Counted from the stretch's first letter, positions 19,976-28,890 are shown. The stretch is 57,661 bases of DNA from CBDUXT01 sp965371245 (GCA_965371245.1 CBDUXT010000028.1:1-57661); one strand, 5' to 3'. Notes: generated by a model not told the origin, from the sequence alone. A program made the numbers and translations.

Positions 19976-20605
19976 CTACGTTGATGCCGCCCAAAGTTCC
20001 TCGATCAGATCGAGCACCTGGCACGCAACCTGCTTTTTCGACCCGGACACCGGCCCGGACCAACCCGAATCGACTCTGAGGATTTCAATCTCCGCCGAAT
20101 CGGACCCCACGTTTCCCAGTCCGTTCAGGACGATGGCATCGCATTTCTTGGCTCTAAGCTTCGCTTCGGCGTGGGCGTGATGGTCGTGGTCCTCCATGGC
20201 GAAGCCGACCACCACGCGATTTCCTTTCGTTCGACCCAGGTGCGCGCAGATGTCCTGCGTAGGGACCAGTTGGATGGGCCGAACGCGCGGTCGCTTCCTG
20301 AGTTTATGGGGGAGTCGTCGCACCGGGCGATAGTCGCAGACCGCGGCGGTCATGATGGCCGCCTCGCACGCCGCGAAGCGCGCCGTCGCCTCGTCGAACA
20401 TTTCCTGAGCGCTCTGCACATGAACGACCTCCGCGCCGGGCGGGTCGAGCAGCGCCACTGGACCCGCGACCAACACCAGGGGGTGCCCGCGACGCACGGC
20501 TTCGCCGGCGATGGCGTATCCCATTTTTCCGGAGGAGGGGTTCGAGATGTAGCGAACGGAGTCGAAGAACTCGCGCGTGGGACCGGCTGTTACGAGGATG
20601 CGCAT
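19976..20605 (-). CDS. coaB: Phosphopantothenate-cysteine ligase (CoaB domain as a separate protein)
   Basis: Joins cysteine to 4'-phosphopantothenate in coenzyme A synthesis. The start MRILVTAGPTREFFD, the RYISNPSSGKMGYAIA motif, AAVCDYRP and KKCDAIVLNGL are all CoaB hallmarks. The product is about 209 residues. A longer frame reaching 20737 runs through a 26-bp palindrome and is not credible; ATG 20605 matches the family start. The decarboxylase partner (coaC) lies immediately upstream as a separate gene, whereas many bacteria make one CoaBC fusion. The domain order coaC-coaB is kept. Confidence 0.92.
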   Translation of the reverse strand: MRILVTAGPTREFFDSVRYISNPSSGKMGYAIAGEAVRRGHPLVLVAGPVALLDPPGAEVVHVQSAQEMFDEATARFAACEAAIMTAAVCDYRPVRRLPHKLRKRPRVRPIQLVPTQDICAHLGRTKGNRVVVGFAMEDHDHHAHAEAKLRAKKCDAIVLNGLGNVGSDSAEIEILRVDSGWSGPVSGSKKQVACQVLDLIEELWAAST

Positions 20606-20644
20606 GATGCATAGCGCGCCAGGGGGAGATGGAGAAGTTTCTTT

Positions 20645-20713
20645 CCGAGCCGCGACCGTAAGGGAGCGGTTACGTGTGCAAAGCCGGACCGCTCCCTTAC
20701 GGTCGCGGCTCGG
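20645..20713. repeat. 26-bp perfect inverted repeat (GAGCCGCGACCG family)
   Basis: Arms 20645-20670 and 20688-20713 are exact reverse complements over 26 bp with a 17-nt loop. The arm core is GAGCCGCGACCGTAAGGG. Related, more degenerate copies lie near 24556-24588, 39313-39340 and 48265-48343. It fills the gap between coaC and coaB. Translated, this family gives misleading NRSLTVAAR-like peptides. Confidence 0.9.
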
Positions 20714-20774
20714 ATTGTCACGGCCCGTCTTATGCACCCACTAAGTGACACGGTGATGTCAGTTGTTTCACGAA

Positions 20775-21380
20775 TCATGGTTTCACCGCCGAAGCCCGGG
20801 GGGTTGCCGCCAGAAGCGAGACGAGTGTCTCGACGATGTCGCCAGGCTCGGCCATTCGACCGGGGCCCATGCTTCGACAGGCCAGCCAGCCCTCGACCGG
20901 CCCGATCAGCCGATACCCCTGTGTGGACAGCGTTTCCACGTTGCGCTGAACGGCGGGGTGGTTCCACATGCGATCGTTCATGCTTGGCGCGAGCACGACG
21001 GGCGAGGCCGCGCTGATGACCAGTGTGGATACGACATCGTCGGCGATGCCGGCGGCCATTTTGCCGATCATGTTGGCCGTCGCGGGAGCGACGAGCAGCA
21101 CGTCCGCCGACCCGGTCAGAGCGATGTGCCGAACATCGACGTCGTCCGCGGAGTGCCAGAGGCTTGTCAGAACCTTTCGGCCCGAGAGCGCCTGAAAAGT
21201 GGCCGGGCCGACGAACTTGCGGGCCGCCTTCGTCATGGCCACGGTGACGCCGGCGCCGCGCTGTACGAGCGCGCTGACGACCTCGCAGACCTTGTAGGCG
21301 GCGATGCCGCCGCAGACGCCGACGACCATCTCGCGCCCCGTCAGGTCGGTGGTGGGCGACGGGTCAGCCGGCGGATTCAT
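20775..21380 (-). CDS. coaC: Phosphopantothenoylcysteine decarboxylase (CoaC domain as a separate protein)
   Basis: Flavin-dependent decarboxylation of phosphopantothenoylcysteine to 4'-phosphopantetheine. GVCGGIAAYK near the start, VRHIALT (catalytic His), APATANMIGKMAAGIADD and the substrate clamp APSMNDRMW are all present. The chosen ATG (21380) follows a GAGG and overlaps the end of rpoZ by 17 bp; a longer frame to 21428 would overlap more. It belongs to the secG-yicC-gmk-rpoZ-coaC-coaB run. Confidence 0.92.
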   Translation of the reverse strand: MNPPADPSPTTDLTGREMVVGVCGGIAAYKVCEVVSALVQRGAGVTVAMTKAARKFVGPATFQALSGRKVLTSLWHSADDVDVRHIALTGSADVLLVAPATANMIGKMAAGIADDVVSTLVISAASPVVLAPSMNDRMWNHPAVQRNVETLSTQGYRLIGPVEGWLACRSMGPGRMAEPGDIVETLVSLLAATPRASAVKP

Positions 21381-21588
21381 CCTCGACCTCGTCTTCGGGA
21401 AGCTCCAGTTCGATCTTCCCATCGACAATCTCCTTGACGACCACTTCCAAGTCGGTGAGACCTTCGGTCTCGACCATCGGTCTGGCGCCCTGCATCAACT
21501 GTAGCCAGCGCCGTTGCATGAGCGAGGCCAGCTTAAAGCGCCCGCCGACCTTCTTGATCAAATCATCGTGCCGCAATTCCTCTATCAT
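21364..21588 (-). CDS. rpoZ: RNA polymerase omega subunit
   Basis: Small subunit that assists assembly of beta-prime into RNA polymerase. The 74-residue product contains KKVGGRFKLASLMQRRWLQL, matching the conserved omega helix (normally ending ...R.R.L), with an acidic tail of Glu/Asp. The ATG at 21588 overlaps the gmk stop (ATGA). The gmk-rpoZ-coaBC order is widely conserved and supports the call despite the divergent sequence. Confidence 0.85.
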   Translation of the reverse strand: MIEELRHDDLIKKVGGRFKLASLMQRRWLQLMQGARPMVETEGLTDLEVVVKEIVDGKIELELPEDEVEDESAG

Positions 21589-22190
21589 ACCGCACTGTGC
21601 TCCGTTTCGATGATGCGCCTTACCTGCTCGGTTGTTTCTTCGAGCGAATCGTTCACCACAAAATGTTGATAGCACCCGCTGTCGCGAGCCGTTGCAATTT
21701 CTCCGTCGGCCTTGGCGAGCCGCTTGGCAAGCTGCTCCGCGGCCTCGGTGTTTCGCCCTTCGAGCCGAGCCCGCAGCGAGTCCATATCGGGCGGGAGGAC
21801 GAAAATCCGTACGGACTCCGGCATCGCGGCGGCCACCTGTTGTCCGCCCTGGACGTCGATTTCCATGACCACGTTCTTGCCACTTGCCAGCGCTTCCTTC
21901 ACAGGCTGACGAGGCGTACCGTACATCTCGCCGATGTACTCCGCCGACTCAAGGAACTGCCCCGAGGCCACGCGCGCATCGAACTGCTCGCGCGAGACGA
22001 ACTCGTACCACTTCCCGTTGACCTCGCCCGCGCGCGGGCGCCGCGTCGTCACCGAAACGCTCCAGATCGTGTCGGGCAACAGTTCCAAGAGGGCGTTGCA
22101 GATCGACGTCTTGCCGGCCCCGGACGGGCCGCTGATGACGATCAGCCTGGCGCCCCGCGACGAGTCCTCCTCGCCGCCGCTACTCGACAT
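21585..22190 (-). CDS. gmk: Guanylate kinase
   Basis: Phosphorylates GMP to GDP using ATP. The 201-residue product has the P-loop GPSGAGKTS at about residues 20-28, followed by SVTTRRPRAGEVNGKWYEFV, the GMP-binding segment, and EIDVQGG near the middle. Length and motif order are normal. It overlaps rpoZ by 4 bp and yicC by 11 bp, so expression is coupled. Confidence 0.97.
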   Translation of the reverse strand: MSSSGGEEDSSRGARLIVISGPSGAGKTSICNALLELLPDTIWSVSVTTRRPRAGEVNGKWYEFVSREQFDARVASGQFLESAEYIGEMYGTPRQPVKEALASGKNVVMEIDVQGGQQVAAAMPESVRIFVLPPDMDSLRARLEGRNTEAAEQLAKRLAKADGEIATARDSGCYQHFVVNDSLEETTEQVRRIIETEHSAV

Positions 22191-23064
22191 TTTGCACCTG
22201 TTCTTTCAGGCGGTCGATGAGGCCTTTGATCTCGACGACGCAGCGCGCGATGTCCTTGTCGTTGCTCTTGGACGCAATGGTGTTGGCCTCGCGAAGCAAT
22301 TCCTGTGTCAGAAAATCCAGCGTCCGGCCGACTTTTTCGCCTGTCTCGCAAAGCTCGCGGAACTGGACCAGATGCGAACCCAGCCGGGTGATCTCCTCGC
22401 TGATGTCGCAACGGTCGGCGAAGATCGCCACCTCGCGCATCAAACCATCCTCGGCAAGCTCGAACCCACCCGCCTTCATGAGCATCTGAACCCGAGCCTT
22501 CAGTCGTTCGTGATATTCCTCCACAACACGTGGCGCGTGTTCTTGCACCTCGTCAGCGAGCTTCTTGACATGCGCGGCGCTGTCGAAGAGGTCGGCCTGA
22601 AGCGCCTCGCCCTCGCGTTTTCTCATTTCGATGAGCGAGTCAATCGCTTGGCCGGCAACGTCCGTAATGGTGGCCGCTTGGCGTCGGCGCTCGTCATCCC
22701 CCAGGTCGGGCACCACACAAACACCCGGCAGGTTCGCCAGCACAGCCAGCTCGATCGTGGTGGCCGTTCCGTCCGGCACGCGAACCCCGGCGAGCTGGTC
22801 CACATATCCTTGCAGCGCCGCCGTGTTCAGCGGCCGGGCACCGCCATCCTCCTCGGACCGGACCCGCAACGCAAAGGTAACGCTGCCGCGTGCGATCCGC
22901 CGGCGAAGGAGTCGATCCAGGTCGCTCTCCAGGAACTGCAAATGCTCCGGGAGCTTGATGGACAACTTCAGGTAGCGGTTGTTGAGACTGCGGACTTCCG
23001 CCGAGTAGGACACGCCCTCGTTGACGTGCCGCGCGGAACCGTAGCCCGTCATCGACTGGATCAT
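22180..23064 (-). CDS. yicC: YicC/YloC family endoribonuclease
   Basis: A 294-residue member of the YicC family, shown in E. coli and relatives to be an endoribonuclease acting on small RNAs. The start MIQSMTGYGSARH, the middle SLNNRYLKLSIKLPE and the conserved C-terminal REANTIASKSNDKDIARCVVEIKGLIDRLKEQVQNVE region are diagnostic. Its position next to gmk is conserved. It overlaps gmk and secG. Confidence 0.93.
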   Translation of the reverse strand: MIQSMTGYGSARHVNEGVSYSAEVRSLNNRYLKLSIKLPEHLQFLESDLDRLLRRRIARGSVTFALRVRSEEDGGARPLNTAALQGYVDQLAGVRVPDGTATTIELAVLANLPGVCVVPDLGDDERRRQAATITDVAGQAIDSLIEMRKREGEALQADLFDSAAHVKKLADEVQEHAPRVVEEYHERLKARVQMLMKAGGFELAEDGLMREVAIFADRCDISEEITRLGSHLVQFRELCETGEKVGRTLDFLTQELLREANTIASKSNDKDIARCVVEIKGLIDRLKEQVQNVE

Positions 23065-23603
23065 GGAATCGACCGGTCCTTTGATTCGCCCGGCGCCGTG
23101 CCCGGATTAACCGGTGGCGCGTCATTTTCACCCGGTCCGCCCGTCGTTGGCACGCCCACCTCACTGGAACCCGCCGGCGTCGCCGTGGAGGGCTTCTCTA
23201 CGGTCGTATCCGCCGCCGAGGTGCCTACCTCGGCGTCGGCCGGCAATGCCGGCGGCAGCGTAACGGGCAGACTGATCGTCTCCGTATCCTGCGCCTCGGG
23301 CTCAGTGGCAGCTCCCAAGGCCGACGCCCGGGTTGGTTGATCAGGCGACTGATCGAAGACGTGGTTGGCCACGGAGGCCAGCAACAGGAAGAGGGCGGCC
23401 ACCGCCACGGTGATCCAGGTAAGGATGTCACCCGTCTTGGCGCCGAAGGCCCCCGCGCCGCCGCCCGCGCCGCCGAACGCCCCGGCCAGACCCGAGCCAC
23501 GCCCACGCTGGATCATGATCACCAGCATCAGCAGGCCACAAATTGAAATCAACATCAAAGCCAGCAGGAAAACCGACCAGCCCATCTGAGCGAGGATATC
23601 CAT
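23061..23603 (-). CDS. secG: SecG protein-export subunit with extended C-terminus
   Basis: Inner-membrane partner of SecYE. Two membrane segments (about residues 7-29 and 62-83) flank the family loop IQRGRGSGLAGAFGGAG. A Pro/Thr/Glu-rich low-complexity tail of about 95 residues follows, so the 180-residue product is nearly twice the usual length. The start MDILAQMGW (23603) is preferred over a frame reaching 23666. It overlaps yicC by 4 bp and follows tpiA, a common gene pairing. Confidence 0.88.
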   Translation of the reverse strand: MDILAQMGWSVFLLALMLISICGLLMLVIMIQRGRGSGLAGAFGGAGGGAGAFGAKTGDILTWITVAVAALFLLLASVANHVFDQSPDQPTRASALGAATEPEAQDTETISLPVTLPPALPADAEVGTSAADTTVEKPSTATPAGSSEVGVPTTGGPGENDAPPVNPGTAPGESKDRSIP

Positions 23604-23687
23604 CGGGAACTTCCCTTGTGTTGTTTGTCCAGTCCTGCGTGCGTCCGCAGGGCCGCTGAAGGCCAAGGCACCGGTTCTGGTGCGCCG

Positions 23688-24458
23688 CTACGCCGAGGCC
23701 GCACCCACGGTCGCGGCGGCCGCAATGATAGCCAGAAAATCGGTCGCCACCAAGCAAGCGCCGCCGACCAACGCGCCGTCGATGTCGGGTTGGGCGAACA
23801 AGTCGGCCGCATTGGCGGGTTTGACGCTGCCCCCATAGAGGATTCGCGTCGAATCGGCGGTCGAAGGATCGTAGGTAGAACCCAAAATAGCGCGGATTCG
23901 TGCATGCACGTGTTGCGCCTCCCGCGGCGTGGCGGTCTTGCCGGTTCCGATCGCCCAGACAGGTTCGTAGGCAATAACGAGCCGCGCCGGGTCGATGTCC
24001 TTGCCGATGACCTCGGCCATCTGCTGTTCCACCACGGCTTCGGTGTGACCGGCGTCGCGCTGCTCACCTGTCTCGCCGACGCAATAGATCGCGGTCAGCC
24101 CGCAGCCCACGACCGCCCGCACCTTGCCGGCAAGCCGAGCGTTGCCTTCGCCGAAGACGTGTCGCCGCTCGCTGTGGCCGACGATCACGTGCGTGGCCCC
24201 GGTGTCTTTGATCATGGGGGCGGATACCTCACCCGTGAACGCGCCGGATTCCATCTCGTGCACGTTCTGCGCGCCAAGCATGATCGGGCCGTCGGCGACG
24301 GCCTTGGCCATCGGGAACAGAAGCTGAACGGGCGGACAGATCAGCACGTCGATGCCCGCCGAATCTTTCATCCCGCGGCAGAGATCGGCGACCAACTCGC
24401 GCGCCGGACCGAGCGTCTTGTGCATCTTCCAGTTTCCAGCAACCAGTGGTGTTCGCAT
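23688..24458 (-). CDS. tpiA: Triosephosphate isomerase
   Basis: Interconverts dihydroxyacetone phosphate and glyceraldehyde 3-phosphate. All signatures are present: AGNWKMHK near the N-terminus (Asn and Lys), GHSERR (catalytic His), AYEPVWAIGTGK (catalytic Glu and the flexible loop) and LYGGSVKPAN. The 256-residue length is normal. It is the first gene of the minus-strand run toward coaB. Confidence 0.98.
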   Translation of the reverse strand: MRTPLVAGNWKMHKTLGPARELVADLCRGMKDSAGIDVLICPPVQLLFPMAKAVADGPIMLGAQNVHEMESGAFTGEVSAPMIKDTGATHVIVGHSERRHVFGEGNARLAGKVRAVVGCGLTAIYCVGETGEQRDAGHTEAVVEQQMAEVIGKDIDPARLVIAYEPVWAIGTGKTATPREAQHVHARIRAILGSTYDPSTADSTRILYGGSVKPANAADLFAQPDIDGALVGGACLVATDFLAIIAAAATVGAASA

Positions 24459-24759
24459 GGCGGTTCTCTTCAGAGATTCGAAAAAGCGGTCTTCCCTTGA
24501 CTCATCTGATCAAAGGTGCCACATCAGCGGCACGATCGTCCGGCGTGACTGTCTTTCCAAGCCGCGACCGTCAAGGACCGGTTACCTCGAAACGGCACCA
24601 ACCTTCTACGAAACGATCCGAGTCCTTCGTCATACGTTACTTGATGACTTTCCAGGGTGGCATGGGCCAACTTGTTTGCCCGTGTTGTAAGCCCGGAAGT
24701 CAACGGCAAGCTCACGCTTGCCCATGGCACCCACCCATCGATTGACGTGCGACGGAGCA
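24459..24759. other. Intergenic region with a degenerate palindrome arm
   Basis: About 300 bp without a gene. A half-copy of the GAGCCGCGACCG family (AAGCCGCGACCGTCAAGGACCGGTTAC) lies at about 24557-24584, without a clear complementary arm. It should also hold the tpiA promoter; none is recognised. Confidence 0.6.
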
Positions 24760-25833
24760 CTAGGTCGCCCAGCCGCCCACGACCGGTCGTTTCGGGTTCA
24801 CGTCTTCCGAGCCCCACTGCGTGACTCGATGACCGACGATCTCGGCCACCTGCCGAATCTGCTCCATCAGTTTGGCAAAGTTCTTCGGTAGCACGGCCTG
24901 CGGCCCGTCACACATCGCCCGGTCCGGGCAGCTATGGACCTCGACGATCGCCCCGGAGGCACCGGCTGCGATCCCCGCCAGCGCCAACGGCGGGACCAGA
25001 TCTCGCTTGCCGGCCGCGTGGGACGGATCGATAAAGACCGGAAGATGCGACCGCTCCTGAATCACCGGGACGGCCGAGACGTCCAAGGTGAAACGGACGT
25101 CGTCGGAAAACGTACGGATGCCTCGCTCGCACAGGATCACTCGGTGGTTGCCCTGGCTGAGGACGTACTCGGCCGACATCAGCAGGTCGGTGATGGAGGC
25201 GGCCAACCCTCGTTTGATGAAGACCGGTTTGTCCGTCTTGCCAACCTCCAGCAGGAGATTGAAGTTCTGCATGTTCCGTGCGCCGATCTGAAAGATGTCA
25301 GCGTACTGGTAGACGATCTCGACGTCGCGCGGATCGACCACCTCGGTGATGGTTGGCATGCCCAGTTCGTCGCCGGCCTCCTTGAGAATCTCCAGGCCCT
25401 CTTTGCCCTTTCCCATGAAGGAATAGGGGGAGGTGCGGGGCTTGAACGCCCCACCGCGCAGAATGGCCGCCCCTGCCTCCTTCACCGCCTTGCCCACTTC
25501 AAAGAGCACCTCGCGGCTCTCGATGGCGCAGGGACCGGCGATGATGTTGACGTGAGGGCCGCCGACGCGAATGCCCTTGATGTCGAGGATCGTGTCGGCC
25601 TCGTGGAACTGGCGCGAGGCTAGCTTGTAGGGTTGGGTGATGGCCATCACCTCATCGACGCCCGCAAGCTGCTCGAGCTGCTGCTGGGCGTGGACGGCCT
25701 TCTCGCCGATGGCCCCAACGATGGTGCGGAACTCGCCCTTGGAGAGATGAGCTTTCAGCCCAAGCTCGCCGATCCGTTCCACGACCCGCTGAACGTTGTC
25801 AGCGGACGCAGTGGCCTTCATGACGACAATCAT
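24760..25833 (-). CDS. aroF: 3-Deoxy-7-phosphoheptulonate (DAHP) synthase, AroF/Thermotoga type
   Basis: First step of the shikimate pathway, joining PEP and erythrose 4-phosphate. The N-terminal ferredoxin-like regulatory domain (about 1-85, starting MIVVMKATAS) precedes a catalytic barrel. The barrel includes IAGPCAIES, GGAFKPRTSPYSF, FIKRGLAASI, LCERGIRTF and DPSHAAGKRD. This two-domain layout is the class in which the small domain mediates aromatic amino-acid feedback. The start at 25833 gives the typical MIVVMK N-terminus; a longer frame reaches 25914. aroA lies about 1.7 kb away on the other strand. Confidence 0.94.
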   Translation of the reverse strand: MIVVMKATASADNVQRVVERIGELGLKAHLSKGEFRTIVGAIGEKAVHAQQQLEQLAGVDEVMAITQPYKLASRQFHEADTILDIKGIRVGGPHVNIIAGPCAIESREVLFEVGKAVKEAGAAILRGGAFKPRTSPYSFMGKGKEGLEILKEAGDELGMPTITEVVDPRDVEIVYQYADIFQIGARNMQNFNLLLEVGKTDKPVFIKRGLAASITDLLMSAEYVLSQGNHRVILCERGIRTFSDDVRFTLDVSAVPVIQERSHLPVFIDPSHAAGKRDLVPPLALAGIAAGASGAIVEVHSCPDRAMCDGPQAVLPKNFAKLMEQIRQVAEIVGHRVTQWGSEDVNPKRPVVGGWAT

Positions 25834-26223
25834 GTCCATCCAGCGGGCACTGTTTGTGAGATTCGGCGTAGATCGAGCGGAACCGTAGACTGCTCCTCGG
25901 CCGCCTTGAGGCATAACTTCCGCTGCGACAAGGCTTTAGCGCCGACCATCGAAAGACCGGCGAGTCTACCACCGGGGGATGCCGCTGTCAATCGGTACCG
26001 ATCGCCCGGGAGCGGTTGCTGGATCGCGTTCTGTGCCCTCATCGTGCCACTGCGCGTCCTCGCCGCTGTAGCGTAACTTCCACGCCGGATGAGGCCCTCG
26101 TGATCGGCGGCTCGTTTGTCAGGGTCGAGCCTTCTGATGTACCGTGTCACCAGTTTAGGTAAGATTACATGTTATTCTAAACATGGTCTAGACAATAATG
26201 TTGATAAACAACATAATATTCGC
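25834..26223. other. Intergenic region, GC-rich to AT-rich transition
   Basis: No gene is supported. Up to about 26150 composition matches the neighbours, then it turns sharply AT-rich. The AT-rich part contains the palindrome GTCTAGAC (26186-26193) and the hairpin ATGTTG-ATAAA-CAACAT (26198-26214). They mark the upstream flank of the ATPase gene and may be regulatory or a trace of insertion. Confidence 0.6.
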
Positions 26224-26252
26224 TTGATTCATGGCTGATTATGTAGTATAAT
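26224..26252 (+). promoter_or_regulatory. Near-consensus sigma-70 promoter for the ATPase gene
   Basis: TTGATT (26224-26229) and TATAAT (26247-26252) are separated by exactly 17 bp in an AT-rich island. A start site near 26259 would leave a leader of about 57 nt before the GTG at 26316, which has GAGGAG 7 nt upstream. Unlike other promoters in the window, this one is easy to recognise. Confidence 0.75.
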
Positions 26253-26315
26253 CTTAGTCTATCCAATAACTTTATCTAGACGTGTGTATGCAGCTAACTA
26301 CTGAGGAGAAACAAC

Positions 26316-27527
26316 GTGGAGAACCCTTTCAAGCCTGGCGCAGGGCACATGCCGCCGTACCTGGCTGGCCGGGTCAGTGAAAAGAAGGAGTTCGGAAGGC
26401 TCCTTCAACAGACCACGATAATCGAAAACGCCGCACTCACGGGGCTGAGAGGGCTCGGAAAGACGGTATTACTGGAAATTTTCAAACCTATCGCGATCCA
26501 GGCGAAGTGGCTCTGGGCGGGAACCGACTTGTCCGAGTCCATGAGCATCAGTGAAGAGAACCTTGCTACGCGCTTACTGACTGACCTGTCGGTGGTTACT
26601 TCGAGCCTTGTGATTGGCGAGTCGCACACGAGTCAGATGGGCTTCATCCCGAAGACAAGCAAGACCAAAGTATTTCTGGATTATGATATCCTGAGGCAGA
26701 TCTACGCGAAAACGCCCGGCCTAGTTATTGATAAGCTCAAGGGTGTTCTGGAGTTCGTTTGGCCGTACATCGAGCGACTCAACAAGCGCGGGCTGATCTT
26801 CGCGTACGACGAGGCTCAGAACATGGCCGATCATGCCGCCAAGGAGCAGTATCCGCTTTCGTTGCTTCTCGATTTGTTCCAATCCATCCAGCGCAAGGGC
26901 ATGCCGATCATGTTGGTCCTCACCGGCCTGCCAACGCTCTTCCCGAAGCTCGTCGAGGCGAGAACTTTCTCGGAACGAATGTTCCGCGTGATCACTCTCG
27001 ATGCCCTGAATCGCGACGAGACCAGGGATGCGATACTCGTGCCCATCGCCGACGACGCGTGCCCGATAACCATCAGCGAACAGTCGATCGAGCTATTGTG
27101 GCGGGTTACGCATGGATATCCGTATTTCATCCAGTTTGTGTGTCGCGAGTGTTACGATGTTTGGGTTCAAAATGTAAGTGAAGAACAAGGACCATCCCGC
27201 ATCCCGATCGACGCAATTCTTCGAAAACTGGACGCGGATTTCTTTTCTGGGCGATGGGCTAGGGCAACCGATCGGCAGCGGGACTTGTTAGGCATCGTGG
27301 CGCAGTTGAGTAACTGCAACCAAGAGTTTTCCGTTCGAGATGTTGTTGAGAGCAATGCGAACAAGGCGCACCAGAAGCCCTTTAGCAACAGCCACGTGAA
27401 CCAGATTTTTAACCATCTGATCACGGCCGGCCTGGTCTACAAGAACCGGCATGGGCGATATTCCTTGGCGGTGCCCTTGCTGGCGAACTTCATCAAAAGG
27501 AACTTCCTGTCGGATGACGCAGCGTAG
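26316..27527 (+). CDS. AAA/ORC-like ATPase of unknown function, probably acquired
   Basis: A 403-residue P-loop ATPase. The Walker A variant is GLRGLGKTVLL (about 42-52), Walker B is LIFAYDEAQNM (about 160-170), a sensor-like LVLTGLPTLFP follows near 205, and a C-terminal winged-helix region (about 315-395) contains NQIFNHLITAGLVYKNRHGRYSL. The layout matches archaeal-type ATPases and isolated AAA proteins found on mobile DNA. Codon and base usage are less GC-rich than the neighbours, and it carries its own strong promoter. Its TAG stop overlaps the GTG start of aroA by one base (TAGTG). The function is unknown: a defence or mobile-element role is possible but unsupported. Confidence 0.75.
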   Translation: MENPFKPGAGHMPPYLAGRVSEKKEFGRLLQQTTIIENAALTGLRGLGKTVLLEIFKPIAIQAKWLWAGTDLSESMSISEENLATRLLTDLSVVTSSLVIGESHTSQMGFIPKTSKTKVFLDYDILRQIYAKTPGLVIDKLKGVLEFVWPYIERLNKRGLIFAYDEAQNMADHAAKEQYPLSLLLDLFQSIQRKGMPIMLVLTGLPTLFPKLVEARTFSERMFRVITLDALNRDETRDAILVPIADDACPITISEQSIELLWRVTHGYPYFIQFVCRECYDVWVQNVSEEQGPSRIPIDAILRKLDADFFSGRWARATDRQRDLLGIVAQLSNCNQEFSVRDVVESNANKAHQKPFSNSHVNQIFNHLITAGLVYKNRHGRYSLAVPLLANFIKRNFLSDDAA

Positions 27528-28840
27528 TGCAACGATATCGATGCCAAGCCGTTCGAGGGCCGCTCGACGCGTCCATCAGCGTTCGGGGCTCCAAGAGTAT
27601 CACCAACCGAGCGATGGTGGCGGCCGGGCTGGCCGATGGCACTTCCGTGCTCGAAGGCATCCTGCTGGCCGACGACACTCGGCTGATGATCGATGCCCTA
27701 CGAGCGCTCGGAATTGCCGTGACTGTCGATGAGCCCGCCTGCTCGGCCGAGGTTACCGGCTGCCGCGGCCTGATTCCGGTGGGCGACGCGAAGGTCTCTT
27801 GCGGAAACGCCGGAACGGTGATGCGGTTTGTGACCGCGATGGCGGCCCTCGGGCGGGGGCGATATGAACTCGACGGCGTGGAACGGATGCGGCAACGGCC
27901 GATCGGTGCGTTGGTCGATGTCCTGCGCACACTCGGCGCCGGCGTCGAGTTTCCCGGTGCTGACGGCTATCCACCTGTCGTGGTTCATGCCCGGGGTCTT
28001 GGCGGCGGGGACGTTCTCTTTAACGCTCCGGACTCCAGCCAGTTTGTCAGCGCAACGCTGCTGGCGGCCCCGTGTGCCGGCTCGGATGTACGGATCGAGG
28101 TCAAGGGATCCGTGCCCAGCGCACCGTACCTGAAGATGACGACGTCGGTCATGGATCACTTCGGCGTGGCCGTACTGTCGCAGTATGACGACCACGGCGC
28201 CAAGTTCGTGGTGGCGGCTCCGCAGCGCTATGCCGGCAGGACCTACGCAATCGAGCCGGACGCGTCGAACGCCTCCTACTTCCTGGCGGCCCCCGCGATC
28301 GTGGGCGGGCGGGTCACGGTCAATCGACTCGGCACCGACAGCATTCAAGGCGACGCCCGCTTTGTGGACGTGCTCGAACGAATGGGCTGCCGGATCGAGC
28401 GCGGCGCGGACACGCTGACGGTCCACGGTCCGCCAAAGGGAATGAACCTTGCGGGTATCGACATCGACCTCAACGCCATGCCCGACATGGTGCAGACGCT
28501 CGCCGTGGTCGCCCTCTTTGCCGAGGACCCAACCACGATACGCAACGTCGCCAACCTTCGGGTGAAAGAGACCGACCGACTGGCGGCACTCGACCGTGAG
28601 TTGACGAAGTTGGGCGCCGTGGTGCATCAGCAAGACGACGGTCTACGCATCACACCGCCGACCACCGTCCGCCCGGCAACAGTCGACACGTATGACGATC
28701 ATCGGATGGCCATGAGTTTCGCGCTGGTCGGCATCAAGTGCCCCGGCGTTGTCATCAACGACCCGCAGTGCTGCGGCAAGACGTTTCCCGAGTTCTTCGA
28801 ACGGCTGGAAGAGATGACCGTCGAGCCGGGTAGCGGATAG
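27527..28840 (+). CDS. aroA: 3-Phosphoshikimate 1-carboxyvinyltransferase (EPSP synthase)
   Basis: Transfers enolpyruvate from PEP to shikimate 3-phosphate. RGSKSITNRA (PEP/S3P binding), CGNAGTVMRF, MRQRPIG, LRVKETDRL and TYDDHRMAM are the standard signatures, and 437 residues is the normal length. The GTG start at 27527 sits in a TAGTG overlap with the upstream ATPase and has no obvious ribosome-binding site of its own. Translation may therefore depend on coupling to that gene; an in-frame alternative start is not evident. Palindromes follow the stop. Confidence 0.95.
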   Translation: MQRYRCQAVRGPLDASISVRGSKSITNRAMVAAGLADGTSVLEGILLADDTRLMIDALRALGIAVTVDEPACSAEVTGCRGLIPVGDAKVSCGNAGTVMRFVTAMAALGRGRYELDGVERMRQRPIGALVDVLRTLGAGVEFPGADGYPPVVVHARGLGGGDVLFNAPDSSQFVSATLLAAPCAGSDVRIEVKGSVPSAPYLKMTTSVMDHFGVAVLSQYDDHGAKFVVAAPQRYAGRTYAIEPDASNASYFLAAPAIVGGRVTVNRLGTDSIQGDARFVDVLERMGCRIERGADTLTVHGPPKGMNLAGIDIDLNAMPDMVQTLAVVALFAEDPTTIRNVANLRVKETDRLAALDRELTKLGAVVHQQDDGLRITPPTTVRPATVDTYDDHRMAMSFALVGIKCPGVVINDPQCCGKTFPEFFERLEEMTVEPGSG

Positions 28841-28890
28841 GACGGGCCTTACCGCAGATCTTGTTTGGCTTCACGCGTACGAAGGTAGGA

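Noticed and set aside
20606..20737. N-terminal extension of CoaB
   Set aside because: It is translated from the 26-bp palindrome, giving the artefactual NRSLTVAAR-type peptide; the family start is at 20605.
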